The notes beneath the pieces were generated by a model, which worked only from the letters and a program-made list of their open reading frames with translations, searched no databases and was not told the DNA's origin. A program made the translations under genes and the position numbers. Positions 42,656 through 53,245 of a stretch of 64,000 nt of DNA are shown in pieces; position 1 is the stretch's first letter; each line of letters starts with the position of its first letter. The stretch covers positions 62,001 through 126,000 of the forward strand of contig NZ_JACJIM010000008.1 in the NCBI RefSeq assembly GCF_014138435.1, given 5' to 3'. Source of the DNA: Methylobacterium fujisawaense. GTDB lineage: Bacteria > Pseudomonadota > Alphaproteobacteria > Rhizobiales > Beijerinckiaceae.

Positions 42656-44075
42656 ATGAGCGGACCGGGTCTGAGCGTGAGCGCCACGGCGGCACGCAAT
42701 CTCGCGACGGCGACCGTCACCTCGGTCCAGAACGCGGCCAACACGCCGCGCTGGCTGCTCCGGCTCCTGCCCTTCGTTGACGTGGCGGGCGGGGTCTACC
42801 GCGTCAACCGCCGCGCCGTCGTGCTGGCGCGCCCCGGCCGGATCGATCTCGCCGCCGAGGAGAAGGGAGACGGCAAGGGAGAGGGAGACGGCAAGGGAGA
42901 CGGCAAGCGCCGGGTGATCCGCCCCGCCTCCCTGCGGGCCGTGCCGTTGTTCAGCCGGCTGGGCGATGCGGAGCTCGCGGCCCTGGCGGCTCAGTTCACC
43001 GAGAGCCGGCACAAGGCCGGCGATGTGATCCACGAGGAGGGCGCCTCCGGCCGCAGCCTCACGGTGGTCGCCGATGGAACCGTCGAGCTGACCCTGTCTG
43101 GCCCCTACAAGGGCCGCCTGCGGCAGGGCCTGGCCACGAAGGGCGACTATTTCGGCGATGCCGGCTTGGCCGGCGAGCGTGCGCCCGCCCCGGCCGTGAA
43201 GGCCCTGTCGGCGGTGACCCTCCTGACGCTGGACGCCGCCGCGGTGGAGAGCGAGGAGATCCGCGCCAGGATCGCCCAGTACCGCGAGGAGCGCGACCGC
43301 CTCACGGGCCACACCAACTCCTACGGCGAGCAGGGCATCGAGCTGCTGGCTGTCCATACCGGCGAGCCGCGCCTGCCCACGACCTTCGTGGATTACGAGG
43401 TCGATCCGCGCGAGTACCACCTCTCCACCATCCAGACGATCCTCAACACCCATACACGGGTGACCGACCTCTACTCCAACGAGATCGACCAGCTCCGCGA
43501 GCAGATCCGTCTCACGGTCGATGCCGTGAAGGAGCGCGAGGAGTGGGAACTCCTGAACAATTCGCAGTTCGGCCTGCTCCACGAAGTCGGTCCGCGCCAG
43601 CGCATCCCGACCCGCGGCGGCCCGCCCACCCCGGATGATCTCGACGAGCTGCTGACGCTGGTCTGGAAGAAGCCCGCCTATTTCGTGGCCCATCCCCGCG
43701 CCATCGCGGCCTTCGGCCGGGAGGCGACCCGCCGGGGCGTGCCGCCGGTCGTCGTCCACCTGTTCGGCGCGCCGTTCATCACGTGGCGCGGCGTGCCGCT
43801 GGTGCCGAGCGACAAGCTGCCCATCGACATCGACCCGGTGACCGGCGCGCAGACCACCTCGATCCTGCTGCTGCGGGTCGGCGAGGGCGAGCAGGGCGTG
43901 GTCGGCCTGCAGAAATCCGGGGTGACCGGCGAGATCGAGCCCGGCCTGTCGGTGCGCTACATGGGCACCAACGACCACTCGATCGCCTCGCACCTCGTGA
44001 CCCGCTACTTCTCGGCCGCCGTGCTGGTCGAGGACGCGATCGCCCGCCTCGATAACGTGCTCCTGGGCAACTACC

Positions 44076-44089
<14 letters not shown>
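42656..44089 (+). CDS. Family 2B-like encapsulin shell protein with inserted cNMP-binding-like domain
   Basis: This 477-residue protein should self-assemble into an icosahedral protein shell. Residues 7-55 (TAARNLATATVTS, SRWLLR-like PRWLLRLLPF, GGVYRVNRR) and 240-477 (REYHLSTIQTILNTHTRV, VKEREEWELLNNSQFGLLH, GPPTPDDLDELLTLVWKKP, VAHPRAIAAFGREATRRG) match the HK97-fold SrpI/family 2 encapsulins. Residues about 90-200 are an inserted Crp-type beta barrel (PLFSRLGDAELAALA, YFGDAGLAGE), the mark of family 2B. Aligned to CAP, the cassette Glu is Asp and the cassette Arg appears to be Pro, so classical cAMP binding is doubtful. A Lys/Gly/Asp repeat linker (residues 69-85) precedes the barrel. It overlaps the cargo gene by 14 bases. 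Confidence 0.93.
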
Positions 44090-46049
<1,960 letters not shown>

Positions 46050-46235
46050 CCCCGGGGGGCGATCGGATCCGCGCCGCGCTCGTCCTCTGCAGGGCGGCGA
46101 CGCGATCTCGGGTCTCGCCCATGGGTCTCAGGACGGGGCGCGGGTCCCCTCGCCCGTGCGGGCTTGCCAGGAACAGATCTCGGGCGAGCCCGAGCTCTGT
46201 GGGAGGCGCACGCGCAGCGGTCGCAGTGGTGTGGA

Positions 46236-46262
46236 CCTCGTCGCCCGCACGGGGCGACGAGG
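46236..46262. terminator. Bidirectional hairpin between the desulfurase and serA genes
   Basis: A perfect 11-bp stem (cctcgtcgccc, loop gcacg, gggcgacgagg) lies between two convergent genes. A T-run is missing on both sides. Confidence 0.6.
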
Positions 46263-46285
46263 TGGGGCAGCCGTCGGCGTCAGCC

Positions 46286-47509
46286 TCACGCCACCGCCGG
46301 CCGGAGGTGCCGCGTCCGCACCGTACCGTCGATGGCCCGTAGCGCGCCGAGTACCGCGTCCGCCTCGCCAGGCCCCACCGACGCGTCCACCACGACGTAG
46401 CCGTACTCGCCGTCCGTCTGCAGGTACTGCGCGTCGATGTTGAGCGACCGGCCCGAGAAGACCGCGTTGATCTGCCCGAGCACGCCGGGCACGTTCCGGT
46501 GGACGTGGAGGAAGCGGGCGCCGGACCGGCGCGGCGGCAGCTGAACCTGCGGGAAATTCACCGCGCCGAGCGTCGAGCCGGTCTGGGCGTAGTCGACCAG
46601 CTTGCGGGCCACCTCCGCGCCGATCCGATCCTGCGCCTCCTCCGTCGAGCCGCCGATATGCGGGGTGAGGATGACGTTCGGCAGCCCCTGCAGGGGCGAG
46701 ACGAAGCGCTCCGCGTTGGAGGTGGGCTCGACCGGGAAGACGTCGATCGCGGCTCCGGCGAGATGGCCGTCGCGCAGGGCCGCCGCCAGGGCGTCCAGGT
46801 CCACGACCGTGCCCCGGCTGTTGTTGATGAGGTAGGCGCCGGGCTTCATCGCGCGGATGCGCTCCGCGCCCATGAGCCCGTGGGTCAGCGGCGTCTCCGG
46901 GACGTGCAGGCTGACCACGTCGCTGGCGGCGAGCAGCGCGTCGAAGCTCTCGGCCGGCTCGGTGTTCCCGTGACGCAGCTTGTCGGTCAGATCGTAGAAG
47001 ATCACGCGCATGCCCATCGCCTCCGCGAGGTTCGAGAGCTGCGCGCCGATGTTTCCGTAGCCGACGATCCCCAGCGTCTTGCCGCGCACCTCGAAGGCGC
47101 CGGAGGCCGACTTGTCCCAGCCGCCGGCATGGGCGGCGATCGAGCGCGGCAGGATGCGCCGGAGCAGCATCACGATCTCGCCGATCGTGAGTTCGGCGAC
47201 GCTGCGCGTGTTCGAGAACGGCGCGTTGAAGACGGGCACGCCCCGGGCGCGCGCCGTCTCGAGGTCGACCTGATTGGTCCCGACGCTGAAGCAGCCGATG
47301 GCGGTGAGATCGGGCAGGGCGTCGAGCAGCGCGGCGGTGACGTGCGTGCGGGAGCGGATGCCGAGGACGGTGACGTCGGCCAGATCCCGGGTATCATCGG
47401 GGCTGACGGCACGAGGCAGCTGGCGGATGTCGCCGATCCCGGCCTGCGTGAAGATCCTGGACGCCGTCGGCGCTATGCTTTCGGTCAGAACGACGCGCTC
47501 GGTCGACAC
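46286..47509 (-). CDS. serA: D-3-phosphoglycerate dehydrogenase
   Basis: A GTG start at 47509 with an AAGGAG site gives 407 residues. The enzyme oxidises 3-phosphoglycerate to 3-phosphohydroxypyruvate, the first step of serine synthesis. It has the NAD-binding GIVGYGNIGAQLSNLAEAMG, catalytic Arg/Glu/His region (NNSRGTVVDLDAL, HLAGAAIDVFPVEP, TPHIGGSTEEAQDRIG) and a C-terminal ACT domain (HRNVPGVLGQINAVF, DGEYGYVVVD) for serine feedback. The length fits the E. coli type. It faces the encapsulin module, so a serine link to CysE and the desulfurase is likely though it has its own promoter. Confidence 0.93.
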   Translation of the reverse strand: MSTERVVLTESIAPTASRIFTQAGIGDIRQLPRAVSPDDTRDLADVTVLGIRSRTHVTAALLDALPDLTAIGCFSVGTNQVDLETARARGVPVFNAPFSNTRSVAELTIGEIVMLLRRILPRSIAAHAGGWDKSASGAFEVRGKTLGIVGYGNIGAQLSNLAEAMGMRVIFYDLTDKLRHGNTEPAESFDALLAASDVVSLHVPETPLTHGLMGAERIRAMKPGAYLINNSRGTVVDLDALAAALRDGHLAGAAIDVFPVEPTSNAERFVSPLQGLPNVILTPHIGGSTEEAQDRIGAEVARKLVDYAQTGSTLGAVNFPQVQLPPRRSGARFLHVHRNVPGVLGQINAVFSGRSLNIDAQYLQTDGEYGYVVVDASVGPGEADAVLGALRAIDGTVRTRHLRPAVA

Positions 47510-47780
47510 GGTCTGTGCTCCTTCCACGGACGGGATGCGATCCGCGACCTTGCCGCTGGTGTCGCGGAGCGGCAAGGGCGGGAGGGGCATGCGCCCGGCT
47601 CCTGCGCCCGGCTCCTGCGCGCGGCTCCTGGGCGCGCCGGTCCCGGACCGGAGCGCCCGTTGCGGGCCGTCCGCCCCGGCCCCCGCGGCGGACGGTCCCC
47701 GTCCGTCGTCTCGACGCCGGGCGTGGGGCCTGCCAGTGTCCGCCTCCCGGCGGCCGCGGCCGCGGAGCGACAGGTGCATC

Positions 47781-48800
47781 ATGACCGGATCGACAGCCCG
47801 GGCCGTCATCGTCCAGCCGGGCGGCGGCTTCGACAAGGTGACCTTCGGGGAGCGGCCGGTGCCCGAGCCGGGGCCCGGCGCGATCACCGTCCGCCTGCGG
47901 GCGAGTTCCCTCAACTATCACGACTATGCCGTGGTCAGCGGGATGTGGGGGCCGAGCGAGCCGCGCGTCCCGATGTCGGACGGCGCCGGCGAGGTCGAGG
48001 CCGTGGGACCCGGCCCGAACGACTTCGCGGTCGGCGACCGGGTGGTCAGCACGTTCTTCCCGACCTGGACCGAGGGCACGCCGCGGGTCGAGGGCTTCGC
48101 CACCGTGCCGGGCGACGGGGTCGACGGCTATGCCCGGGAGCGGGTCACCGCGCCGGCCAGCGCCTTCACCCACGCGCCGAAGGGCTGGGACCACGCCGAG
48201 GCGGCGACCCTGACCACCGCGGCGCTCACCGCATGGCGCGCGCTCCACGCCGATGCCGGCCTGAAGAGCGGTGACGTCGTGCTGGTGCAGGGGACCGGCG
48301 GCGTGTCGCTGTTCGCCCTGCAATTCGCCAAGGCGGCGGGGGCCACGGTGATCGCCACCTCGTCCAGCGACGACAAGCTGGAGCGCCTGCGCGGGCTCGG
48401 CGCCGACCACGTCATCAACTACCGCGCCGACCCGGCCTGGGGCGAGACCGCCCGGCGGCTGACCGATGGGCGCGGCGTCGACCACGTCGTCGACGTCGGC
48501 GGTCCGGCGACGCTGGAGCAGTCCATGGCCGCCGTCCGCGTCGCCGGCCACATCTCGGTGATCGGCATCCTGTCGGGCGTGGCCGGGGAATTGCCCCTGG
48601 TGCCGGCGCTCCTGAAGCAGATCCGCCTGCAGGGCGTGCTGGTCGGCAGCCGCCGCCACCAGATCGAGATGGTCCGCGGCATCGAAGCCTGCGGCCTGCG
48701 GCCGGTGGTCGACAGCCGCTACCCCCTCGACGAGCTCGTGGCGGCGTTCCGCCACCAGGAAAGCAACCGCCACTTCGGCAAGATCTGCATCGCGATCTGA
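47781..48800 (+). CDS. NAD(P)-dependent MDR oxidoreductase (quinone-reductase/alcohol-dehydrogenase-like)
   Basis: This 339-residue protein starts at 47781 and is an MDR-superfamily enzyme: RASSLNYHDYAVVSGMWG, SDGAGEVEAVGPG, the nucleotide-binding VLVQGTGGVSLFALQFAKAAGA and VIATSSSDDKLERLRGLGADHVINY. The usual catalytic zinc ligands are absent (no Cys near residue 40 and no structural four-Cys lobe), so it is probably a zinc-free quinone or enone reductase. It is divergent from serA with a 271-base gap. Confidence 0.85.
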   Translation: MTGSTARAVIVQPGGGFDKVTFGERPVPEPGPGAITVRLRASSLNYHDYAVVSGMWGPSEPRVPMSDGAGEVEAVGPGPNDFAVGDRVVSTFFPTWTEGTPRVEGFATVPGDGVDGYARERVTAPASAFTHAPKGWDHAEAATLTTAALTAWRALHADAGLKSGDVVLVQGTGGVSLFALQFAKAAGATVIATSSSDDKLERLRGLGADHVINYRADPAWGETARRLTDGRGVDHVVDVGGPATLEQSMAAVRVAGHISVIGILSGVAGELPLVPALLKQIRLQGVLVGSRRHQIEMVRGIEACGLRPVVDSRYPLDELVAAFRHQESNRHFGKICIAI

Positions 48801-48825
48801 GCGGGCCTGAAGGGGTCTGGCCGGT

Positions 48826-49053
48826 TCAGCGGACGGCGATCCCGAGCGTCGTGGGCAGCGCGATCGTCCGGGATGCCTCCGGCTGGCTCGGCCGGGCCAG
48901 CATGTGCGAACAGCCGTTCTCGCAGAAGGCGCGGAGCGTGCGCCGGTCGAGCCCGATATCGCTCAACATATCGTCGTCGAGGGCCGATAAGATGCGCATG
49001 TTTCGCGCGGCGATGCGGTTTTTTCGAATGTATTTAACGAACGAGAGGATCAT
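48826..49053 (-). CDS. DUF1127 (YjiS-like) small protein
   Basis: The ATG at 49053 has a GGAGA site; the 75-residue product contains ARNMRILSALDDDMLSDIGLDRRTL, the DUF1127 signature. A C-terminal Cys-containing stretch (FCENGCSHML) follows and is unusual for the family. DUF1127 proteins are often stress-induced and affect phosphate, carbon or RNA metabolism. The upstream region is AT-rich (49010-49100), as a promoter would be. Confidence 0.75.
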   Translation of the reverse strand: MILSFVKYIRKNRIAARNMRILSALDDDMLSDIGLDRRTLRAFCENGCSHMLARPSQPEASRTIALPTTLGIAVR

Positions 49054-49277
49054 GATCTGGTCTCCGTTGCGCCAAAAAATCGGTTCTTTATCCAATTTCG
49101 GCCGGATCAGTGTCGATGAATCGTCTCTTTCTCGCATCACCTGTTCAGGTTACTGCGTGTTTTCGAAGTAGACTTGTTTGCCGGGGGGCGAGCCTGTTGC
49201 GGCCTGCCGCCTGACAGGGCAGGCTCTGCCGGTCCAGACGACGCCCCTCCGTCCCGCACGGGAAACCGAGGACGGCT

Positions 49278-49952
49278 CTACACACCCGCGATCGGCTGCG
49301 GGCAGAGCAGGAGCAGGCGCATCAACTCGGCCTGGCGGCGCGTCCCCGTCTTCTCGAAGAGGTGACGCAGGTGCACGCGTGCCGTGTTCCGGGTGATCTG
49401 GCGGCGCGTCGCGCTCGCCGCGAGGTCGTTCCCCGCCAGGATGTCGATGGCCAGGGCCGCCTCCGCGGGGGTAAAACCGAACTGGTCCTGCAGAACGCCG
49501 GGATCCGGCAGGCGTGGCGCCGCGGGGTCGATGAGGCGCAGGAGAACCGCGCCCTCGGCGATCGGGCGGAAGGCCCCGGGGATCGCGCAGGCGGCGACCA
49601 GGAGTGTCCCGTCGGGGCCGTCCAGGCGCACCGCTGCGCCGCGCTGGCCGGCGGCGCAGCGGTCGATGACGCGGCGGAGCGTCGCGCTGTCCTCCGGCCC
49701 CGCGCCGCGCAGGCCGCCGTGCTCGAGGCGCAGAAGGCCCCGGTCGATGAGGGATTGCGCAGCCCGGTTCAGGAAATAGGGCCGACCGCTCCGGTCGGTC
49801 ACGGCCAGCCCCTGTTCGAGATGCTCCGCCAGGAGGTGGAGCGCGGCCTCCACCACGAACGCGTCCGGGACGGTGGGGGCGCCGCCGGACTGGGACCGCC
49901 GCGCGTGCACCGGGCCGGCCTCCGGCATGCCCCCGGTTCTGCGGATGTTCAT
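49278..49952 (-). CDS. LuxR-type transcription regulator with PAS-like N-terminal domain
   Basis: I chose the ATG at 49952 (MNIRRTGGMPEAG); a longer start at 50012 is less protein-like. The 224 residues contain a PAS-like region (LLAEHLEQGLAVTDRSGRPYFLNRAA) and a LuxR HTH at the end (FGFTPAEAALAIDILAGNDL, then ITRNTARVHLRHLFEKTGTRRQAELMRLL). The helices suit DNA binding, but the usual REC domain is absent, so it is not a response regulator. The gene lies next to an ECF sigma-factor pair. Confidence 0.78.
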   Translation of the reverse strand: MNIRRTGGMPEAGPVHARRSQSGGAPTVPDAFVVEAALHLLAEHLEQGLAVTDRSGRPYFLNRAAQSLIDRGLLRLEHGGLRGAGPEDSATLRRVIDRCAAGQRGAAVRLDGPDGTLLVAACAIPGAFRPIAEGAVLLRLIDPAAPRLPDPGVLQDQFGFTPAEAALAIDILAGNDLAASATRRQITRNTARVHLRHLFEKTGTRRQAELMRLLLLCPQPIAGV

Positions 49953-50040
49953 GTGCGATTGACTGATCACGCCAGGTTCCTCGCCGCATCGACTCCCCGA
50001 TATCAGTAACAACCCGTCGGAAATGCCGATTATTCCCGTT

Positions 50041-50811
50041 TCAGCTCGGACGTCCGCCGGCCCGAGACCGGAACAGGTCGGCGAAGGCGCGCAGGTCGCG
50101 CGGGTTGAGGTCCGACACCGCCCAGTAGGTGAGGTCGCCGAGGTGCCAGCGCTCGATCGTGGACCCGTCCCGCCGTCCCTCGCCGTCCGCAGCCCCGTCG
50201 GCGGCGGAGACCACCGTGACGCTGATCACGTGCCGGTCGCGGCGATAGACCAGGGTCGGCACGGGGGTGCCGGCGACGATGTCGACCCGGCCGCCGATCA
50301 ACGGGAAGCCCCGATCCGACAGGTCCGGAGCCTCGGGCGCGATGGTGGTCCGTCCGTTGAACCAGGGTTTCACCACGTGCCGGTCCGAGGAGGCGACGTC
50401 GAAGGGCTGGGGCGCCGCGAGGCCGCGGAGGTGGCCGGCGAGCACGGACGCGCCCGTATCGGGGGCGCCGCCGGGGCGGTCGAGATAGACGGCCCCGGCG
50501 CCGAGCGCGGCGCCGCCGGCGAGACCGAGGAGCAGCGTCGCGGCCAGCACCTGCCAGGAGCCGAGCCGGGTGCGGGATGGGGGCGGATCGGAGAAGCCGA
50601 TCTGCTCGATCACGCCCGCCCGCAGGGTCTCCGGGGCCGACGGTCCCGCCAGAGGGCCGCGCAGGGCGCGCGAGAGGTCGCGGAGGCGCTCTGCCATCGC
50701 CCGCGCCGCGGGGTCCGCGGCGAGACGGCGCTCCATGGCCAGGACTTCGCCAGGGGACAGTTCGCCGTCCGCGTAGGCGCTGAGGAGCTGGAGGGTCTCG
50801 TCGTCGGTCAT
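50041..50811 (-). CDS. Membrane-bound anti-sigma factor
   Basis: The ATG at 50811 overlaps the sigma-factor stop (ATGA). The 256-residue protein begins with a zinc-less anti-sigma-type cytosolic domain (DDETLQLLSAYADGELSPGEVLAMERRLAADPAARA), has one membrane helix (about residues 87-108, WQVLAATLLLGLAGGAALGAG) and a periplasmic domain (residues 120-256, HVVKPWFNGRTTIAPEAPDL, LVYRRDRHVISVTVV). The pattern YADGELSPGE ... FNGRTTIAPEAPDLS fits the group of alphaproteobacterial anti-sigma factors that regulate ECF sigma in response to envelope or oxidative stress. Confidence 0.88.
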   Translation of the reverse strand: MTDDETLQLLSAYADGELSPGEVLAMERRLAADPAARAMAERLRDLSRALRGPLAGPSAPETLRAGVIEQIGFSDPPPSRTRLGSWQVLAATLLLGLAGGAALGAGAVYLDRPGGAPDTGASVLAGHLRGLAAPQPFDVASSDRHVVKPWFNGRTTIAPEAPDLSDRGFPLIGGRVDIVAGTPVPTLVYRRDRHVISVTVVSAADGAADGEGRRDGSTIERWHLGDLTYWAVSDLNPRDLRAFADLFRSRAGGRPS

Positions 50812-51350
50812 CGCCCGTCCTTCGCGAGCCGTACAAGCAGATGCTGCCGCGCGCGGCCGAGGCGCGACATCACGGTTCCGATCGGGACGCCGGTCACCGC
50901 GGCGATCTCCCGATAGCTGAGGCCGTGGTACTCGCGCAGGATCAGCGCCTCCCGGAAGGCCACCGGCAGGGACCCGACCGCCCGGGCGAGCTGCCCCGCC
51001 TCGTCGCGGGCGATGAGGGTCGACTCGGGCGTCTCCGGGGCCTCGGCCAGGGCGCCTCCGGTCTCCAATTCGGCGCGGGCTTCGGGGGCGAGGTCGTCGG
51101 CGAAGACCACCGCCCGCGGCCGGTGCCGCTGCAGCCAGGAATAGCCGGTGTTGCGGACGATCGTCAGGAACCAGGCTCGGGCATTGCCTTCGGCGAACCC
51201 CTCGATCGCCCGGTACGCGCGCAGACACGCCTCCTGCATCACGTCCTCGGCGTCGGTGGCATTTCCGGTGAGCCAGTGCGCGAGCCGGTAACCCTCGTCG
51301 AGGCGCGGCAGGACGAACTGGCTGAAGCGCGCCCGCGCCAGGGTCGTCAT
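50808..51350 (-). CDS. ECF-type RNA polymerase sigma factor
   Basis: The 180-residue protein has sigma region 2 (LAHWLTGNATDAEDVMQEACLRAYRAIEGF ... WFLTIVRNTGYSWLQR) and region 4 (LPVAFREALILREYHGLSYREIAAVTGVPIGTVMSRLGRARQ). It should direct polymerase to an AAC/CGT-like promoter set. It is translationally coupled to its membrane anti-sigma factor, the usual arrangement. Class and regulon cannot be read here. Confidence 0.92.
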   Translation of the reverse strand: MTTLARARFSQFVLPRLDEGYRLAHWLTGNATDAEDVMQEACLRAYRAIEGFAEGNARAWFLTIVRNTGYSWLQRHRPRAVVFADDLAPEARAELETGGALAEAPETPESTLIARDEAGQLARAVGSLPVAFREALILREYHGLSYREIAAVTGVPIGTVMSRLGRARQHLLVRLAKDGR

Positions 51351-51687
51351 GTCGGCGGCCGGGCCGGGCCCGCCCCGTCGAGAGCCTGCGAAGCCATGGG
51401 GTCCCGACCCTCGTGCTCCAGACCGCAGCGTGGTGCCACACGATCAGGAACCGGTGGGCGGCGGGATTTATTCCCGCCCCGCGCCGGGACTTTCGGTCCG
51501 ACGGCGCGCGGCTCTGCGGCCGGGCCCCGGCCTGCCTGGCGGCACGGGCCGGATGCGCGATCCCGGGCGTTCGCGTCCCTTCCAACGGGAAGGGGCAGGG
51601 CCGCCTCCTCGGAGACGGCGCCTGCCCCTGGATCAGCTCGCGGCTCGCGTCACGGTTCGGTGCCGCGATCGATCCCGAGCCGTCGGA
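51351..51687. other. Intergenic region with terminator-like palindromes
   Basis: It holds the sigma-factor promoter and, near 51570-51630, several short palindromes, the strongest at 51591-51629. No gene is seen. Confidence 0.5.
51591..51629 (-). terminator. Hairpin downstream of the GCG_CRPN-type gene
   Basis: Arms aggggcagg (51591-51599) and cctgcccct (51621-51629) are exact complements, with a smaller stem (gccg/cggc) inside. It lies about 60 bases after the stop of the small exported protein gene on the minus strand. No T-run follows. Confidence 0.5.
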
Positions 51688-51957
51688 TCAGTAGCGGCAG
51701 ACCCGCCGCGGGCCCCAGGGAGTCGGGCGGAAGAAGCAGCGGGGGCCGTAGAAGCGCGGACGACGGTAGATCGGCCGGCAGCGCCCGTACGGGCCGGGCG
51801 CCCAGCCGGGTCCACAGCCGAAGGCGACGGTGCTGACAGACGCGGGGCCGGTGATCGCGGCGGCTCCGGCGGGTGCCAGGGGCGCCGCGCTGGCGGAGAC
51901 GAGGCCGAGGCCGCCGATGACGGCCGCGGTCGCCGCGAACATCTTCACGTGCATCAT
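51688..51957 (-). CDS. Small exported GCG_CRPN-type protein
   Basis: An 89-residue protein: signal peptide (MFAATAAVIGGLGLVSASAAP), then FGCGPGWAPGPYGRCRPIYR, the Cys/Gly prefix of the GCG_CRPN family, and a C-terminal CFFRPTPWGPRRVCRY with further Cys, Trp and Arg. Such short mature proteins are plentiful in Methylobacterium and rhizobia and are thought to be exported. Start chosen at the first of two adjacent Met codons. Function unknown. Confidence 0.75.
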   Translation of the reverse strand: MMHVKMFAATAAVIGGLGLVSASAAPLAPAGAAAITGPASVSTVAFGCGPGWAPGPYGRCRPIYRRPRFYGPRCFFRPTPWGPRRVCRY

Positions 51958-52454
51958 GATCTGACCTTCTGTTCGATTTGTGCCGGTCGGGACCGACACA
52001 AGGCCACGATAGAATGGTCGTCTCGCCTGAATGTGGGCTGACCTCCGCCATAACCGTCCAGAAACAAACATTCCGGAACCCTCCGGCGGCGGCCGCCGAG
52101 AGCAGACTTCCGGTCCGAACCGGCGTGATCGACGGCTCCTGAGGCGCTGCGGATGGGGGGCCTCGGCCGCCGACGATGACGCCCTTCGGCTCGCGCAGGG
52201 GCTTGCTCAGGGGCTTGCGCCGGATCGGGCTGCTGCGTCTTCCGCTCCCGTTCCCGCGCCTTGAAAGGCGCTCAATCCTGGCCGCCGTCGGGCCGATCCC
52301 GCTCCGCTCCGAGACGCGTCCCCTCCCCGGGGATGGCATCGCGGGGCGCCGGGGCGCGGGACCGTACCGGGCGGGGCGCGGGGAGTGAACGCGCCGCAGG
52401 AACAGAGCCGCAGGGCTCGTGTTGTCTGCCAAATCTTTTTCACGAGGCGCGACG
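51958..52454. other. Divergent intergenic region, nothing recognised
   Basis: About 497 bp between the GCG_CRPN-type gene and the DUF5872 gene. Frames here are Arg/Gly/Pro-rich without support. A slightly AT-rich stretch near 51990-52080 may hold the minus-strand promoter. Confidence 0.5.
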
Positions 52455-53015
52455 ATGTCGGGTACAGCGAAGAAGACCGACCCCAAGCTGTGGGAGAAGG
52501 TCAAGACGCAAGTCACGAAATCGGACAAGGGTGGCAAGCCTGGGCAGTGGTCGGCGCGCAAGGCGCAGATGGCGACCGCCGAATACAAGAAGGAAGGCGG
52601 TGGCTATGCCGGCAAGAAGACGGCCGACAACCATCTCCGGCAATGGACCGACGAGGAATGGGGCACGAAATCGGGCGAAGAGAGCGGCAAGACCGGTGAA
52701 CGATACCTGCCCAAGAAGGCCCGCGAGAGTCTGACGGACAAGGAATATGCCGCCAGCACGGCCAAGAAGCGGGCCGATACCCGCAAGGGCAAGCAGTTCT
52801 CGAAGCAGCCGGAGGCCGCCGCCGAAAAGGCCGCCGCAGCGCGCAAGGACGGCAGGAAGGACGGCAGGTCTGCCGGACAGGGCAAGGCGTCCGGCAAGGG
52901 CTCCAGCCGGTCGGAGCCGACAAAGGCCGAGTTCATGCGCAAGGCCCGCGCTCAGAACGTGCCTGGCCGGTCGCGGATGTCGAAGGCGCAACTGGAACAC
53001 GCGGTCCACGCCTGA
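52455..53015 (+). CDS. DUF5872 protein with Lys/Ala-rich C-terminal tail
   Basis: The ATG at 52455 is followed by TKSDKGGKPGQWSARKAQMA, AEYKKEGGGYAGKKTADNHL and QWTDEEWGTKSGEE, the DUF5872 pattern. The rest of the 186 residues is basic and partly repetitive (KDGRKDGRS), with a C-terminal Rho-N/SAP-like helix pair (TKAEFMRKARAQNVPGRSRM). The protein is very basic and could bind nucleic acid. Genes of this family are often stress-linked in alphaproteobacteria. Function unproven. Confidence 0.8.
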   Translation: MSGTAKKTDPKLWEKVKTQVTKSDKGGKPGQWSARKAQMATAEYKKEGGGYAGKKTADNHLRQWTDEEWGTKSGEESGKTGERYLPKKARESLTDKEYAASTAKKRADTRKGKQFSKQPEAAAEKAAAARKDGRKDGRSAGQGKASGKGSSRSEPTKAEFMRKARAQNVPGRSRMSKAQLEHAVHA

Positions 53016-53045
53016 GGCGTGACGCGGAGGGCCATCGCCAGGACG

Positions 53046-53103
53046 CAAGACGTCCCGGGCAAGACGTCCCGGGCAAGACGTCCCGGGAATGACTCCCGGG
53101 ACG
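53046..53103 (+). repeat. Three 14-bp tandem repeats ending in a hairpin
   Basis: The unit caagacgtcccggg occurs three times (53046, 53060, 53074); the third copy also forms the left arm of a perfect 9-bp hairpin (cgtcccggg at 53079, cccgggacg to 53103). It starts 31 bases after the DUF5872 stop. The hairpin may terminate that transcript; the repeats may come from slippage. Confidence 0.75.
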
Positions 53104-53207
53104 CTCCTCGGCTCAAGCGGCCAGTTTGATCGGGCTGGGGATGCTCAGGTCGAGAAAGGATACGGCCTGCTCAGAGGGCCTCGCGCTGTCCCGGTGGCCG
53201 GGACGCA

Positions 53208-53228
53208 GCCCCCCGCGGCGCGGGGGGC
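53208..53228 (-). terminator. GC-rich hairpin after the outer-membrane protein gene
   Basis: A palindrome (arms of six C/G plus gcg) lies just 18 bases after the stop of the beta-barrel protein gene on the minus strand. No T-run follows. Confidence 0.5.
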
Positions 53229-53245
53229 GCGATCGCGCGAGGATC

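Noticed and set aside
53046..53087. Short tandem repeats as a CRISPR array
   Set aside because: Units of 14 bp directly abut without spacers.
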